Positions 46,001-57,771 of a DNA stretch of 64,000 nt are shown in pieces. The DNA is taken from assembly GCA_027924585.1 (NCBI GenBank), contig BSBM01000321.1:1047001-1111000 (forward strand), in the 5' to 3' direction. This DNA comes from Larix kaempferi (Eukaryota; Streptophyta; Pinopsida; Pinales; Pinaceae). The notes under the pieces are model-generated. The model worked only from the letters and a program-made list of their open reading frames with translations, searched no databases and was not told the origin of the DNA. Numbering within the stretch: the first letter of the stretch is position 1; each line of letters opens with the position of its first letter. The position numbers were made by a program, and so were the translations under genes.

Positions 46001-46585
46001 AAAAATATGCTCTTTTTGTAGGTGCATGAAAGTATACAAGAGTTATGTTAAGAACAAAAATAGGATTGAAGGATGCATCGCTGAAAGCTACAATGTGGAG
46101 GAATCAATAAATTTTTGTGGAGGAGACTTGAAAGGTATGGAAGCTATTGGAACGACACATGGTCGAAATGAAGTGTGGGATAACGAAGTTGAAGAAGTAA
46201 TTCTTGATGGAAAGCCATTATTTGCTTCAATTCTGTCAGAATTGGATAACATTATTTGGGAACAAGCCCATAGGTGGGTTCTATTTCACACAAATGAAGT
46301 TGATCCATGGATAGAGTAAGTAACATGTTTGACCTTCAAAATTTTGTTTGTTTGTGGTTTAACAAAACACATATCCATGGATAGAAAAATGTATTTGACA
46401 TTTCAAATTATTTTTATTCATATTTTATCAAAACACATTAACAACCATTTTTACTGTCCATAATTGTCAAATTAGGATGCACAAAATGGAGATTCCCAAC
46501 TCATTTACCCAAACCAAAAAAGATGAAGCTCTATTGCAGAGACTCCACACCCAACATTTTTCTAGTTGGCTAAAAAAACAGGTGA
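43080..46585 (+). pseudogene. CACTA (En/Spm) TNP2 transposase, decayed multi-exon gene
   Basis: The start resembles the transposase-associated domain: MDKRNWMNL at 43081, then after an intron-like gap CPCNKCG and a HLIFDGI...WYFHGE motif (about 43285-43410). The Transposase_21 core follows (43837-45041): DGHMRHPIDSPTWK, then PRNVRLAMAVDGFNPFG, SVWPVVLVTYNLPPW, LLIPGPKQPGNDIDVYL and GCTTKGYNACPICG. After a further intron comes HHNLDVMHVEKNV (45325), then a DUF4218-like part (45632-46130: DWHVLMQQLLPVALR, WIYPFERYMK, EGCIAESYNVEESINFCGG). The end (46477-46585) has HTQHFSSWLKKQ. Frameshifts occur at an A-run near 44380-44388 and near 44470; a TAG lies at about 45617. TNP2 normally cuts CACTA ends. 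This copy cannot be active as it stands. Confidence 0.85.
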
Positions 46586-46860
46586 CTTTTACTACAAGAA
46601 AAAAGGTCATTGGTGAGGGTCCTACATGTGACGAACCTTTAAGGGTTGTCACGAATGTCACAGATGATGATAGTCCTTAAAACATCGTCGTTATATGTGC
46701 CTTTTGAGATTCTCCTTTAAGGTTCGTCACCAAATCCCTTTCCAGTGACATTTTTAGTGAGGGTTGTTAAAGGCCCATTATTGATTCTCTCTTTGGTGAC
46801 ACTTCTGGTGACAAAAGAATATAATGGTTTAAGACAGCTAGTATTGTTATGGATTCTTTG
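46586..46860 (+). mobile_element. Possible left end of a second CACTA element
   Basis: TACTACAAGAAAAAAGG at 46589 resembles the CACTACAAGAAA terminal repeat with its first base changed. It is followed by direct and inverted GTGAC/GTCAC and GACGAACCTTTAAGG motifs, as in CACTA subterminal regions. It interrupts the end of the TNP2 frame. No right terminal repeat was found, so it may be truncated. Confidence 0.4.
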
Positions 46861-47170
46861 TAATTAATATGTTTCCAAGGTCATACTAGTCACAATACCC
46901 ACTCATAAGGTCTATAAGCAATCTCTAGTGGTTTTCCATAAGAAACCACTAGCAATTTATAAGTACCATTCCAAAATGGATCCATAAGCAATCTGATCTT
47001 TTGGGTATTCGACATCAACAAAATTGATTCATATATCTTGTTAGATTGTACTTCCAAGCTTTGAAAGCCATTGGCATTAATGGAGAGATGTCTACTCATC
47101 CATGTTCTACTCCAACACCTTAATTCACATGGTTTGGATTGCATCACGAATGGTTTGGTTGAAGAATTTG
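46861..47170. other. Target sequence of the solo LTR, unassigned
   Basis: A minus-strand ORF of 85 codons (46890-47147) runs up to the solo LTR, but I recognise no family and give it no function. The sequence resumes at 48789. Confidence 0.3.
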
Positions 47171-48788
47171 TGTAATGTCCCCTCCTATCATACCAACATG
47201 ATAGAGAGGACGTGTGCTAAAACTGGGCATCTAGCCCCATATCCATTAAGTAAAAACTCATTGATAAAAGATATATACATGTGCATATTATATAAACACA
47301 GTGGAATTAAAAATCATGTTTAATATCTAACATACATTCAACATTTCTGTGACAGCCATTAAATAAGGACATTTCAGAATTTATAAAAGAGAATACTTAT
47401 CTTATAGCAAAGTAGTCCCAAGCAACTGGCTATGCAACTGCAACGTTCCACCCAACCATAGGCCAGTTGTGATCATCAATATCTCAACACACTGCCACCC
47501 CCGAGCTGGGCATGATCTCTACAAGGAACCAGGGAACAACAGACTCACACATAGCCAAGCATACACCAAGATGAGCCAAGCCAATCTACAATTGGGTTTA
47601 TCAGGCTGCTAGGAAATGGAAAGAAAGAATTGCTAAGCTAGTGAGCTCAACCACAGAGCTATGGATACCTCTACAAGATCTATTTAGCTTGGCACCCACA
47701 ATGCCTACACACCCCACTCAAGGAAGTATTCCCTTCACCAATTCACAGTCCCTCAGGCCATACCTTCCAATTCTAGAGTGTCCCAGGTGTGCATAGAAGA
47801 GTAGCCAACCCTCTTGATCTTCTTGAGAGGTTATTCTCCCCACTAGGTTTATCAAGCCAATTCTGTCCACTACCACTCCAAAACTTTTGCTCACAGGTTC
47901 AAACCAAAACAGGGATGCACATAACAGCAGAACCACAATCATTGGGCATGATAAAAACGTTTCTTCAGTGGGATGCCCAAAGAGGGGGTTTCTACCAATT
48001 CAGAAAAATGTGGGAAAGCCCAAAAATGAAATGGCAATTGGGGAAAAACCCTGGAGAGCAGAAATCGTTTTCAGAAAAAACGTCCATGGGCATTTTGGGG
48101 CAAAAACGACCTCCATCATAGTCCCAAATCGTGGCTCTTCTCTCCCAGCTGCTGTATATGCAAAAAAGAGCTCCCAAGCATGGAAAATGCAGGAAAAATG
48201 GTGAAAAACGTGATGGGGAAAGACCCAGTAGTTCAGACTGCGTGAGAGAGGAAAGACTATGGGTTTAGAATGGCTTTGGGCACCATTTCGTGGGTGTTTT
48301 CTTTTCCAAGGAGACAAAATACGGTTTCCCAGGTTGATGGCTTGCCCATACACGAAATTGGATGCCATACCTCTTCCCAAGGCATTAACTACCTCAACCA
48401 ATTTCTGGAAGAATTAAATGATTGGGTCCATAACCCAAAATGGGTAGTTGGTTGTTTATGGGTTTTCTCATTGACACATGGATTAACACCATTGGCTCAA
48501 GGGTTTGAATAATTTCCCTCCCTATTCCTTGTAGAATCATGCCCCCATCTCTTTGTTGCATTGCATAGCTAGTTGTGGGTTTTTTATTAAAATTCGTATT
48601 TACATGATGTCTTAATTTACATTGTGCCTATCTAGCACAAGAACCATAGGCGTCTATTTTTAATTGCCGATGCATAAAACGCTAAATCAATGGTTGGGCC
48701 TTGGCCTTGAGCTCCTCACCATGATTAAATAACAATATTTACATCATCTACGATTTAATGCGAAGGGGGTCAAAATGGGGACATTACA
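47171..48788. mobile_element. Solo LTR (1618 bp)
   Basis: It begins TGTAATGTCCCC and ends GGGGACATTACA, a perfect 12-base inverted terminus with TG...CA ends. It is flanked by ATTTG at 47166-47170 and 48789-48793. No primer site, coding domain or second LTR lies inside, so an LTR-LTR recombination product is the best explanation. The TGTAATG...CATTACA type of terminus is known from plant LTR elements. The orientation and lineage cannot be fixed. Confidence 0.88.
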
Positions 48789-49589
48789 ATTTGCATTTCA
48801 GCGTGTTTTAGCAGACAATTACAGGCTTGACTCAAGCCTGTAGAATCTCCAGTTTTTGTGTTTTTTAAATATTTCAGTAAAATAATGAAGATGAAAAGAT
48901 TGTTGGTAAAATGGAATGTCTCATGTATGGGGAAGGGAATCCTGAAAATTAACAGAACCTTGATACTCTCTTGGATTCATCCCTCCCAGTACAAGCAAAC
49001 TTTCAGTTCTATTTGGAATTATTCTTTTCAAGTTGCAGATATAATGATTTCTTCCAATAGAGTTATATCTTTAAAATCCATGGAGGATCTGTATTTGCAT
49101 GATTGGCAGGATTAGATCTCGGTTTTAGCCCTTGCCTATGTGGTATGTTATTCAAAGTCTTCTCTTAATTCCGGACAAGTATTGTTCCTGTAGGGTTAAA
49201 TTCAATATATTTTTCCTAATAATGTGTATAAATTCTAGCATATAAGAATGATTTTAATACATTTCAATTAGCTTTTCAAGGTCATTTCATGGCTTATTAT
49301 ATATCGTGACATGTCAGACCAAGTATTTTTGTTCAAATAATTTCCATAAATGGAGTGACCGTTAACTCATTGCTTTTTGGACGAATGGGTATATGCTGAT
49401 TTGACCCCATCAATTGTCGTAATTAGCTCTGTCCTTTTGTCCCTGCATGTCTGAACAATTATATGTATACCCGATTTGAAAGTTGGATTTCTTTGTTATG
49501 CATAAGTTAATCCTGTAAATACCAATTTGGGTTAAAGGATACCGGTTTGATCACCTAACTTCCTTTCAACAGAGAAAGTTTCGGTTGGC
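48789..49589. other. Region upstream of U gene copy 2
   Basis: It holds a perfect palindrome, ACAGGCTTGACTCAAGCCTGT (arms of 10 around one base, near 48816-48842), similar in type to the hairpin of repeat R. A splice-acceptor-like CTTCCTTTCAACAG lies at about 49559-49572, shortly before the U start codon, so part of this may be a 5' UTR intron. An 85-codon ORF at 48858-49115 is unrecognised. Confidence 0.4.
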
Positions 49590-52056
49590 ATGGCTAGTGC
49601 TGCACGTAGGGAGGAGCCATATTCCATTGAACTGTTGGATGAAGATCCCTCTAGTAAGAGGATTTTTCAACAAATTGGATTGTATGCATTTTTTAGTAAA
49701 TTCATAGGGCACAACGAAGATGTGACCAAGGAATTTGCTCTCAATTTCGATGGAACTTGTTCTAACATTCGAGGGTTTCTGCTTCCAGTTTCAGAAACAT
49801 CCATTGCTCTTGCTGTAGGCTTACCACAAACAGGGGAAAGATGGTTTAAAGCTGGTCGTTTGAAAAATCGTGACTTTTGGAAACAATTTGTGAAGGTGGC
49901 TAATTATAGTATTCGTTGGAAGAAGGGAGCTGAACGCAACTGTTTCACCGCTGAATGGGGTAATGTCATTTTCTTTTTGCAGAAATATTTGACTTGTGAA
50001 GGACGATATAGCCTTGTATTTATTTATCATATTCAACTTCTCCTTCACATTAAAGGAGAAGAATTGATGAACATTCCATACTTTTTTTGGAAGAGGCTGT
50101 CTAAAATGGCTTCAGCTGCCCAAAAGCGGCCTGATCAGCGACTTGGTAATAGCTTGTATCATCATGGATTAATTAAGTTGTTGATCGTGGAGGAATTACA
50201 GAAGAGCAACCTAATGTGGGAACAATTTTTAGTGGAAAAAGGTTTTCAGGAGCAGGTTAATGATGATCCACAAGATTTTGTATTGCCCCCTCCAGCAGTT
50301 CAGACAGAATTTGATCCAGCACCAACATTTTCTGAACCAATTCAATCCCAACCATCTCCAAAGAGGCATAGAGATGATGAAGAGGTTAATAAAATTTCAG
50401 TTACGGTGAGAAGAAGATCTGCAAGGCTAGAAGGCATTTCTGAAGAAGTTATTGAAAAATTTAGAACATCTGAAGATATGTTTTCGACAATACCCAAATG
50501 TCCAAGAAACCGTTATACACAGAGACAAAATTTAGAGTCAACACCCCTGCTAGAATTGGAAGCTACTCAGTTTCAAGACCAAGCTCAAAGGGAAGAAGAC
50601 GAATCTAATCAAGTGGTAAGGCTTGATTCTCCTAGTTTAATTTCAAGTAAGTTACAGAAGAGGATTAAGAAACTTCAGAAGCAAGTTCGTGAATTTCAAG
50701 TTTTGGATAGATATGTTAAAAATGAAAATGAAAAGTTAAAACAGAGGAGTAGACAATTACAGAGAAAGAATGGTGTTCTTAAGAAAAGACTGAAAATTTT
50801 GAGAAATCAGGCTCACCGATGTAGTTTGCAAAACAAAAGGTTGAGGAAACAAAATAAATTTCTTAGAGATAAATCAGTACTAAAGGAATCAGTACCACTG
50901 GCTGAGGATAATACAAGTTTGGAATTATTGGCTACAGCAGCTGCAGAAAACATTCTTCCTAGTACCTCTAAAAGTTTTGAAGATAAAGAAAAAAGTCACA
51001 GATGTTCTCTATGAATTTTTTAATCAAATTCTTGATGATGTCTGGACTAATACATTGGCTTTAGCATCAACTGAAGTAAATACTGTTAAATGGACTGGAA
51101 GAAATGAAACTTGGTTTTCTGCTTACTTGGTTCAAGAACAAAAGTGGAAGTCCAAGATACAGTCTTTACATCAAAAATTAATGATTAAAGAAGAAGAAAA
51201 GAGGCAAATGTTTCAATTTGCTGAGCAAGCCATTTCTTGTAGAAGTTCTGCTAGAGTTTATTCAATGTACTTGCATGAACAATGGGTAGGCCTTCAGATG
51301 ATTAGATTGAATAATAACAAAAAGTTAATGATAGGTAATGTTGATGACTTTGTGGATATCTATAATGACTCATCTACAAGGGAAAAGGGTTTGTTGTGTG
51401 AACTTTATCAGTTTAAATTCTTTCTAGAACATGACTTGGAATGGAATCCCAATCCTGTAGTAGGAGATATTCAATTACGAGCCTTTTCATCTTTTATTCA
51501 GAATCAAATTAAGTGGGAAATAGGGATGACATTCTTTTATAAGTTGGAATTCCAGTATGAACTTCACGTCAGAGGAGAGCATCCAGATGCTGAAGTGGCC
51601 TTTTCTAGTCACAGTGAATTCCTCAGGGATCCTATGAGGGTGAAACAATTTAGAATGAATCAGAGATCAGCGTTACAGAGTTTTGGAGAACTTAGATCTT
51701 GTGGGACTTTGGCCTCTTTGTAGGCCTCAGAGACCCGTTGGAATTTGCTTCCTCCAGTACTCAAACAACGGGACCCCATGGGATACCCCTTTTTCCAGGT
51801 TTCCTTTTCAAGAACAAGTTTGTATGTGAATTCTCTACAAAGAAATGGTACTCAATGGCTTGGGTTAAGGTTCCATTTCCTTTTGCTCTGGTGCAGCAAA
51901 ACTGAGTACAGTGTTGTTGGGAAGTGGTATGATTTTGCAGAGAACTCTTCATGGATGGAAGTGGATCATCTTTTAGGCTTTCGGGAAAGAAATGGAGTAA
52001 GTCACCAATCTTACAGTTGGACCGAGCTACATCAGAATTTACTAAGGGGGGAATAA
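49590..52056 (+). pseudogene. U-family protein gene, copy 2 (nearly complete, one frameshift and one stop)
   Basis: ATG in a good plant context (GGCATGGCT). The first frame runs 474 codons to 51014; the true frame continues from about 50989 to 51720 and, after one TAG (51721-51723), to 52056, giving about 820 codons in all. The shift is one extra A in a run (six A at 50989-50994, five in copy 1 at 733-737). The N-terminal 220 residues (DVTKEFALNFDG, AVGLPQTGERWFK) resemble proteins in plant genomes often labelled putative transposon or gag-like. Residues 265-350 are charged. About 351-428 form a basic coiled coil rich in Lys, Arg, Gln and Leu. The C-terminal half has no known motif. No zinc knuckle or polymerase lies nearby. 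Function unknown; a retroelement-related or host-derived repeat family are both possible. Confidence 0.65.
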
Positions 52057-52107
52057 GTTGCATAGGGACATGCAACAAACTTCCTTCTAGGGCAGATGCT
52101 TGGTGCT

Positions 52108-53465
52108 TGAATTGTTACCCAAAGGGTAGGTTTTCACTTGGATCTCCATTGTGTTGTTACTTGATAATATACCAGAGGATGTTAAAAAACTGTAATTGTT
52201 TTGTCAGGATTTCAGGTTTATTCAATGCACAATAGTTGAAATATCCATTTTGTTTATCTAGACTCTAAAGTAGGATATTTCAAATCTAATGATTTTCCCA
52301 AATATGTCTTTTTTTGTTTATGTGAATTTGAATTTGTTTAAAAGAAGTGTATAAATTTTTCCTTGGAAACTTACTAAATCCCATAATCTGATATTTTATA
52401 GTGATTTTAGGAAGAACTTCGACCTTTTATTTCATGTAAATGAACCAACTGAACTATACTTGTTTTGTTACAAGTAGTTATAGAACGACCATGTTCACAT
52501 GAAACTATTAGCATTGATTGCGAGGTAATCAGTCCTGCAACCTCTTACAGATCCATTTTTTTCCATAAACCTGAAATAATGCTGAAAAGGTTATAGTTGC
52601 AGTCACTGCCCTTTTTAATTTCGATATGATCGGCAGACAATTAGTATGATTATCCTTTTGATCAATGTGTTGCATCTTCCTCTTGCCTCTTGGGCGATTG
52701 TACAATGTATTTAAGGCATAGCCATATTCATTATCATGTGGACTACCTTGTAGCCATCTTTGGAGGTGTTTTCACATCTAGGAATTTTGTTTGTGTATTT
52801 TGACTACGTTTCATGTTAGTCTAGTTCTCTTTGGTGTTTAGGTATGTATCCACACCATGGTTCCATACCCTATTGTATTCCATGGCTTTATCTCTGATAT
52901 TTTTATGTCCCTATGGGAAATATAGCGATTGTAGGGACACAATTATATGTCTGTTCAAGATTTCTCTGAAGGCACACCCAATGTTCGACATTAGAAATAA
53001 AATTTTGGTTTTTTTCCATTATTTAAATAATTATTTTTTCGTGTTTTCATTGGCTTTGCACTGATGATTTATTCAATAAATATAAGCTCAGGGGACTCTT
53101 CTGATAGGTGTTCAAGTAGACATCAGTGGCCATTGAATTCTAATGCACTGATAACCACCGCCACCTAGAGATCTGTAACTTTCATTGATCTTAGATTTTA
53201 TGGGTTTTGGGAACCCTCATTTGGTTTCATTTCACATTTTTTCTAAGGCATGACAGGGTTCATCATTGCATTTGTATTGCCATGAATATGGCTTGGTTTA
53301 AACATAGGTAACAATACAAAAAATTAGTAAGTTACATTGTGTTTCGCTGATTTAGTTCATCGAATCATGTTTTAAGCAGAATCTATACATGTTTGTGGAT
53401 ATCATGATTGTTTTTAGTTGCTTTCCCATGGGATCTGATGACTATCTTGTTTAGTGTTTTTAGAT
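52108..53465. repeat. Downstream block of U copy 2, made of dispersed duplicates
   Basis: 52120-52640 recurs at 54815-55335 and in part at 58820-59085. 52880-53465 recurs at 58006-58568. The copies are in the same orientation and only modestly diverged. No gene was recognised in them. Confidence 0.65.
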
Positions 53466-53624
53466 AGTTTAATAACGTATATCTACAGGCTTGGCCTAAG
53501 CCTGTAAGTTGAGTTGTTGTTTATAATTACATATGCACAAATGGAAATCAGACACATGGGTCTTATTTGGAATCGTGTCACCTAGCCCATCCTCCTGTTG
53601 GTTGCTCCGAGTTCATTCCGATGT
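53466..53624 (+). repeat. Repeat R, copy 3
   Basis: Close match to R elsewhere, including CAGGCTTGGCCTAAGCCTG. The sequence directly after it (53625-53690) also matches that after copy 4 (57423-57485), so the repeated unit there is longer than R itself. Confidence 0.8.
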
Positions 53625-54240
53625 AGATTTTCCTTGAGAAAGCTTGAACTCAAGCAACCTATTGTCAATACTTTTGTATATCCACATGCAGCTAATTCTT
53701 CATTGTTTATGGAATTACTAGAACATTCCCAATTAGCTTCAAAGCCTTCAAACCTGCCTTTGAACAGTTCTCAAATGCATTCACAAATTATTGTGCCAAA
53801 AAAAATGCTTTAGACAATTCTTCAATTCTGCTCTTAGGTTTGTAGAGTTCCTATAGAGATCATCCTCGTGTTCTCATAACTCTCTAGATTGCTTACTTTC
53901 ATCAGCTGTAGGTTATACTTTCCTTTTCCTTCATTCAGAGATAGATGTTCTTCTCAGGACATTTAAAAGGTGTCTTATCGATGATTGATACAAAAAACTA
54001 AGTCATACAATAAGATACCAAAGACAGGTGAAGATGTTTATGTCAATCATATCCAAGGCTGGAGGAAGTCATGTACAACTTCATCCCTGCCTATTTTCCT
54101 TCTGTTAATGTTAGCAATCCGATCCTAGGACCTGTTTCTTAGCGACCACCATATACCTTTGAGTCCATCCTCCAACAATGAACTCAAGGTGTACCTAAGG
54201 TCCTTTAGAGACCTTAAATGCAAGGGGATTCAAATGCCCG
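53625..54240 (+). other. Possible gene-fragment sequence, unassigned
   Basis: A frame of 71 codons at 53598-53813 reads LRKLELKQPIVNTFVYPH and is not low complexity, but I cannot name it. The rest to 54240 holds nothing recognised. Confidence 0.3.
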
Positions 54241-54690
54241 CATTGGATGGTGTACTGTATCCTGTTAGTATCAACTAGGCAAGAGCTAGGTACAAGAGAC
54301 ATCCATAGTGCCATTCTCTTAGACCACAATATCATAGTGTTTGGGGGAACAAATGGGTCTAATAAGATAAATGATCTGCACATTTTAGACTTGTAGACCA
54401 AGGAATGGAGGCATGCTTGCATTCGAGGAACTCCACCATCCCCACGAGAGAGGGGGAGGAAATTACTTGATTGATGTTCATATTCTGGACCTGAAGCTAA
54501 TGAAATGGATTTCCCTTGATGTGAATGGGATCTTATTGCTCCTAGAGATAGCCACACTACAATTGCTATTGAAAACATGCTTGTGGTATAAGGTGGATAT
54601 TCTGGATACCATTACTTAGGAGAAGTTGATGTTTTGGATCTTGAAACGTTAACTTGGTCTAGAGTACAAATCTTGAAACCTTAACATCTT
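54241..54690 (+). pseudogene. Kelch-repeat gene fragment
   Basis: Several Kelch (beta-propeller) blades can be read across frames: IIVFGGTNGSNKINDLHILDL, then after a TAG the TKEWRHACIRGTPPSPRER motif, then YLIDVHILDLKLMKW, and finally GGYSGYHYLGEVDVLDLETLTW. Frames switch near 54455 and again near 54545, and stops interrupt it. GG followed by DV.LDL...W is the blade signature. Plant genes with such blades include Kelch and acyl-CoA-binding proteins; the parent cannot be named. A captured or relict fragment, not a working gene. Confidence 0.7.
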
Positions 54691-54786
54691 GCAAATTTTC
54701 GCCCAATCTCTTGAAATTAAATTCACCCTCCCTAGTACAAATCTAGGTTGAATAACACCCTACTATGGAATATCATCTTGTGGTGT

Positions 54787-54807
54787 GTTTTTTTTTTTTT
54801 TTTTTTT
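54787..54807. repeat. Poly-T tract
   Basis: About 21 T residues sit just before the duplicate block at 54815-55335. On the minus strand this is poly-A, but no retrogene adjoins it. Confidence 0.8.
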
Positions 54808-54814
54808 ATCTGTT

Positions 54815-55335
54815 CCCCAAAGGGTAGGTTTTCTCTTGGATATCCATTGTGTTGTTACTTGAAAATATACCAGAGGATGTTAAGAAAATGTAATTGGTTT
54901 GTCAGGATTTCACGTTTATTCAATGCACAATAGTGGAAATATGCATTTTGTTTATCTAGACTCTAAAGTATGATATTTCAAATATAATGATTTTCCCAAA
55001 TATGTCTTTTTTTTGTTTATGTGAATTTGAACTTGTTCAAAAGAAGTGTATAAATATTTCCTTGGAAACTTACTAAATCCCATAATCTGATATTTTTATA
55101 GTGATTTTAGGAAAAACTTCTACCTTTTATTTCATGTAAATGAACCAACTTAACTATACTTGTTTTGTTACAAGTAGTTATAGAAGGGCCATGTTCACAT
55201 GAAACTATTAGCATTGATTGCGAGGTAATCAATCCTACAACCTCTTACAGATCCATTTTTTTCCATAAACCTGAAATAATGCTGAAAATGTTATAGTTGC
55301 AGTCTCTACCCTTTTTAATCTATCTTTGTGAAGCT
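54815..55335 (+). repeat. Duplicate of 52120-52640
   Basis: The same sequence in the same orientation with scattered substitutions. A shorter third copy is at 58820-59085. Confidence 0.75.
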
Positions 55336-57100
55336 AGTTATTTGTATCAGACATGGCTTTTGCGAGAGGGAGCTATTGTTGGCAATATGGCAGTGTAGGT
55401 TGTCATTGATGGCAACTGGATGAAGACAAAGCCACAAGCAGGAATGATGACAAGCAATGTGAAAAGAGCAGATGACAGTGGCATCAAATAGAGTAGATGG
55501 TTATGGTAGAGACAATGAAAGAGCAGCATAATAAAGAGAGAGGGAAATAGAATGTCTACCTGTTTGACTTGTCCAATGCATTATGAAGAGAGGGAAATGC
55601 ATAGGCAGAAATGACAGAGCACTATGATGATGGAAATCTAACTGGAATCGATGGTCTTCCATTCCAAGAGAAGGATTTTGATACTGCTGTAAACTACTTC
55701 TATAGATGTGGCTGATCAGATAAACAACCTTGTCATGGTTACAGGAGATGCAGAAACCTGTAGAAAGAATTTGGAAGAAGCATGTAAAAAGGATTTGGTA
55801 GAAACATGTGACAAGGATTCTAGTCCTGCATTTACATTGCTTGTTGATGCTAATGATTCTCTGAATATTACAAACCAAGAGGATGAAAGTTGTTCTCTAT
55901 CAATCATGGAAAAACAAGTGCAAATACACACTTCTTGCAATATAGATATAGAAGGGAAAAATACTTCTATATAAGAAGGTGCACTGCAATCGCGTATCAA
56001 TCCTGTTAATGAAACCCAAAAATCCAGTGAAGAGCAAACATGTAAAGATAGTTTCTGCATTCGATGGACTAGTGAATGGATGCCAAACCTCCAACCAACT
56101 TGCTTGTTTTAAAAGAAGAAGCTGTAGACATTGGAGGAGATCGAGGAGAAAGGAGCTATAAGAATCCCAAGCCGTGTTTACAGAAGCTCGAGAAGCAGAC
56201 ATGGTACTACGCAGCAGATAGGTTATTTTTGCAAATTGGCAAGGTTTAAAGTAACCGTTGGAAGCTCTTGAAGGAAGGAGGCTGGTTAAATGTCTGATCG
56301 AAGCCAAAGGAACATGCCCTACAGCAAGAAACAACAAGGAAATGTGTCTGGGAAGATTTTCGAGTGTAAAGGATCGTGGATTGTCCGATCACAATGATCG
56401 ACAGTGGAGATCATGTTTGACGTTGAGGTTTAAACCACATTGGTTGTGTGGATGAGTATTTTATGTGTTTATAACGGCAGGCTTCACTAATGTTCATTGA
56501 CGCATAGTGCAAAGATAGTGTGGGAGCTCTGGGTGTTTGGTTCTCCATGAGAAGAACACTAGCCTGGAGCTCGGGGCGCCTATGTGGCCCCCTATATTTT
56601 GCTACACGTGGCATCTCTGTTCGACGTGGATGATGATATGACAGCGTTGAGATGTTGCAGACGTGGCAGTAAGTATCGCTGATGGAAAGTGTTACTTCGC
56701 AGCCAGATTCATGAGTGAAGTTTTGGTGGACTGCCAAAAAGATAGCGGAGCTCCAAAAGCGTTCGATGTGTTTAAAAAATAGCCTATCAGAAGTTTTAGC
56801 AGTACGCTAATATATTTGGTAAACAGCCAAAGGCTATCATAAGTTTTAGTATAAATATTTAAGCTATAGTGTAAAACTTTGTTAGCAAAGTTTAAACAAA
56901 TATAGAAAAGACTAAGTATGGTTATAACTAAAACTAGTTTAACTGATCTGCTTGTTAGTTAATAATCGTTTTGCACATTAAGGGTTTTAATGAAAGAGGT
57001 GTGAAGTCTATGAGGAGACACATTGTTTCATGAAGAGGTGTGAGGAAAGTGTATAAGTATGGAGATATCATATGAAGAAGAAGTGTGACTGCAGTTGATA
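55336..57100. other. Mosaic region, no identified gene
   Basis: An 88-codon ORF at 55708-55974 (MADQINNLVMVTGDAETC) may be an exon fragment, but I recognise no family. 55320-55375 resembles the start of the ARM-like fragment at 59085-59140. 56160-57100 has no supported feature. Confidence 0.3.
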
Positions 57101-57268
57101 CATTGAAGATCGATAACAAACCAAAGAGAGCAGCAGTCCAAGAAGTAAATGCAGAATTAATAAGGGTGGTAGGGTGGTGCTAGGGCAGGTTGGTGCCTGC
57201 AAAGGGGAGTAGGTTCTCCCTGTCAGTTGTAGCTGAATAAATAAGGGGTTGTAGCCTCCTACCAGTTA
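57101..57268 (+). repeat. LTR-like fragment
   Basis: CAGTTGTAGCTGAATAAAT and GGTTGTAGCCTCC resemble 10930-10965, so this is probably a piece of the same LTR family. It is followed at once by repeat R. Confidence 0.35.
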
Positions 57269-57422
57269 GTTAACGTATATCTACAGGATTGGCCTAAGCC
57301 TATAAGTTGAGTTGTTGTTTATAATTACATATGCACAAATGGAAATCAGACACATGGGTCTTATTTGGAATCGTGTTACCTAGCCCATCCTCCTGTTGGT
57401 TGCTCCGAGTTCATTCTGATGT
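57269..57422 (+). repeat. Repeat R, copy 4
   Basis: Matches the other R copies; the hairpin reads CAGGATTGGCCTAAGCCT. The downstream sequence is shared with copy 3 up to about 57485. Confidence 0.8.
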
Positions 57423-57549
57423 ATATTTTCCTTGAGCAAGCTTGAACTCAAGTAGCCTATTTTCAATACTTTTGTATATCCACATGCTGAATATGCCTAC
57501 AAGAGGGCTAAGGAGAATTCCCATAGATCTATTTGGGTGTTGTTGCAGG

Positions 57550-57771
57550 TGTGTTATGTATCTTGGGGATGACCAAATAGATGAAAAGCTACAGCAACTA
57601 ATTGTCTATGGGCCTACCTTTCACTTGGATTACATTGACAAGTTCCTTGCAAACAATACCACATGTCCACTTTGTCTCATTATTTCTATTCCCTTGAACA
57701 CAAAAAATTATCTCATTGCAAGTAACATGGAACTAACTCCTACATTTATGGAACTAACTCCTAACTCTTAA
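57550..57771 (+). pseudogene. RING-H2 zinc-finger fragment, copy 3
   Basis: The same exon as 11549-11704, preceded by the intron-acceptor-like GTTGTTGCAG (57539-57548). It reads DEKLQQL, FHLDYIDKFL and TCPLC. Four of eight zinc ligands are lost (Cys to Tyr three times and His to Pro), more than in copy 1, so it cannot fold as a RING. The frame continues to a stop at 57769-57771 into a duplicated MELTP sequence. Confidence 0.7.

Noticed and set aside
46467-46680. Separate 67-codon gene at the end of TNP2
   Set aside because: Its first half is the TNP2 C-terminus and its second half reads into the CACTA terminal sequence.
47789-48401. ORFs inside the solo LTR
   Set aside because: Overlapping frames on both strands without domains, inside a structurally defined LTR.
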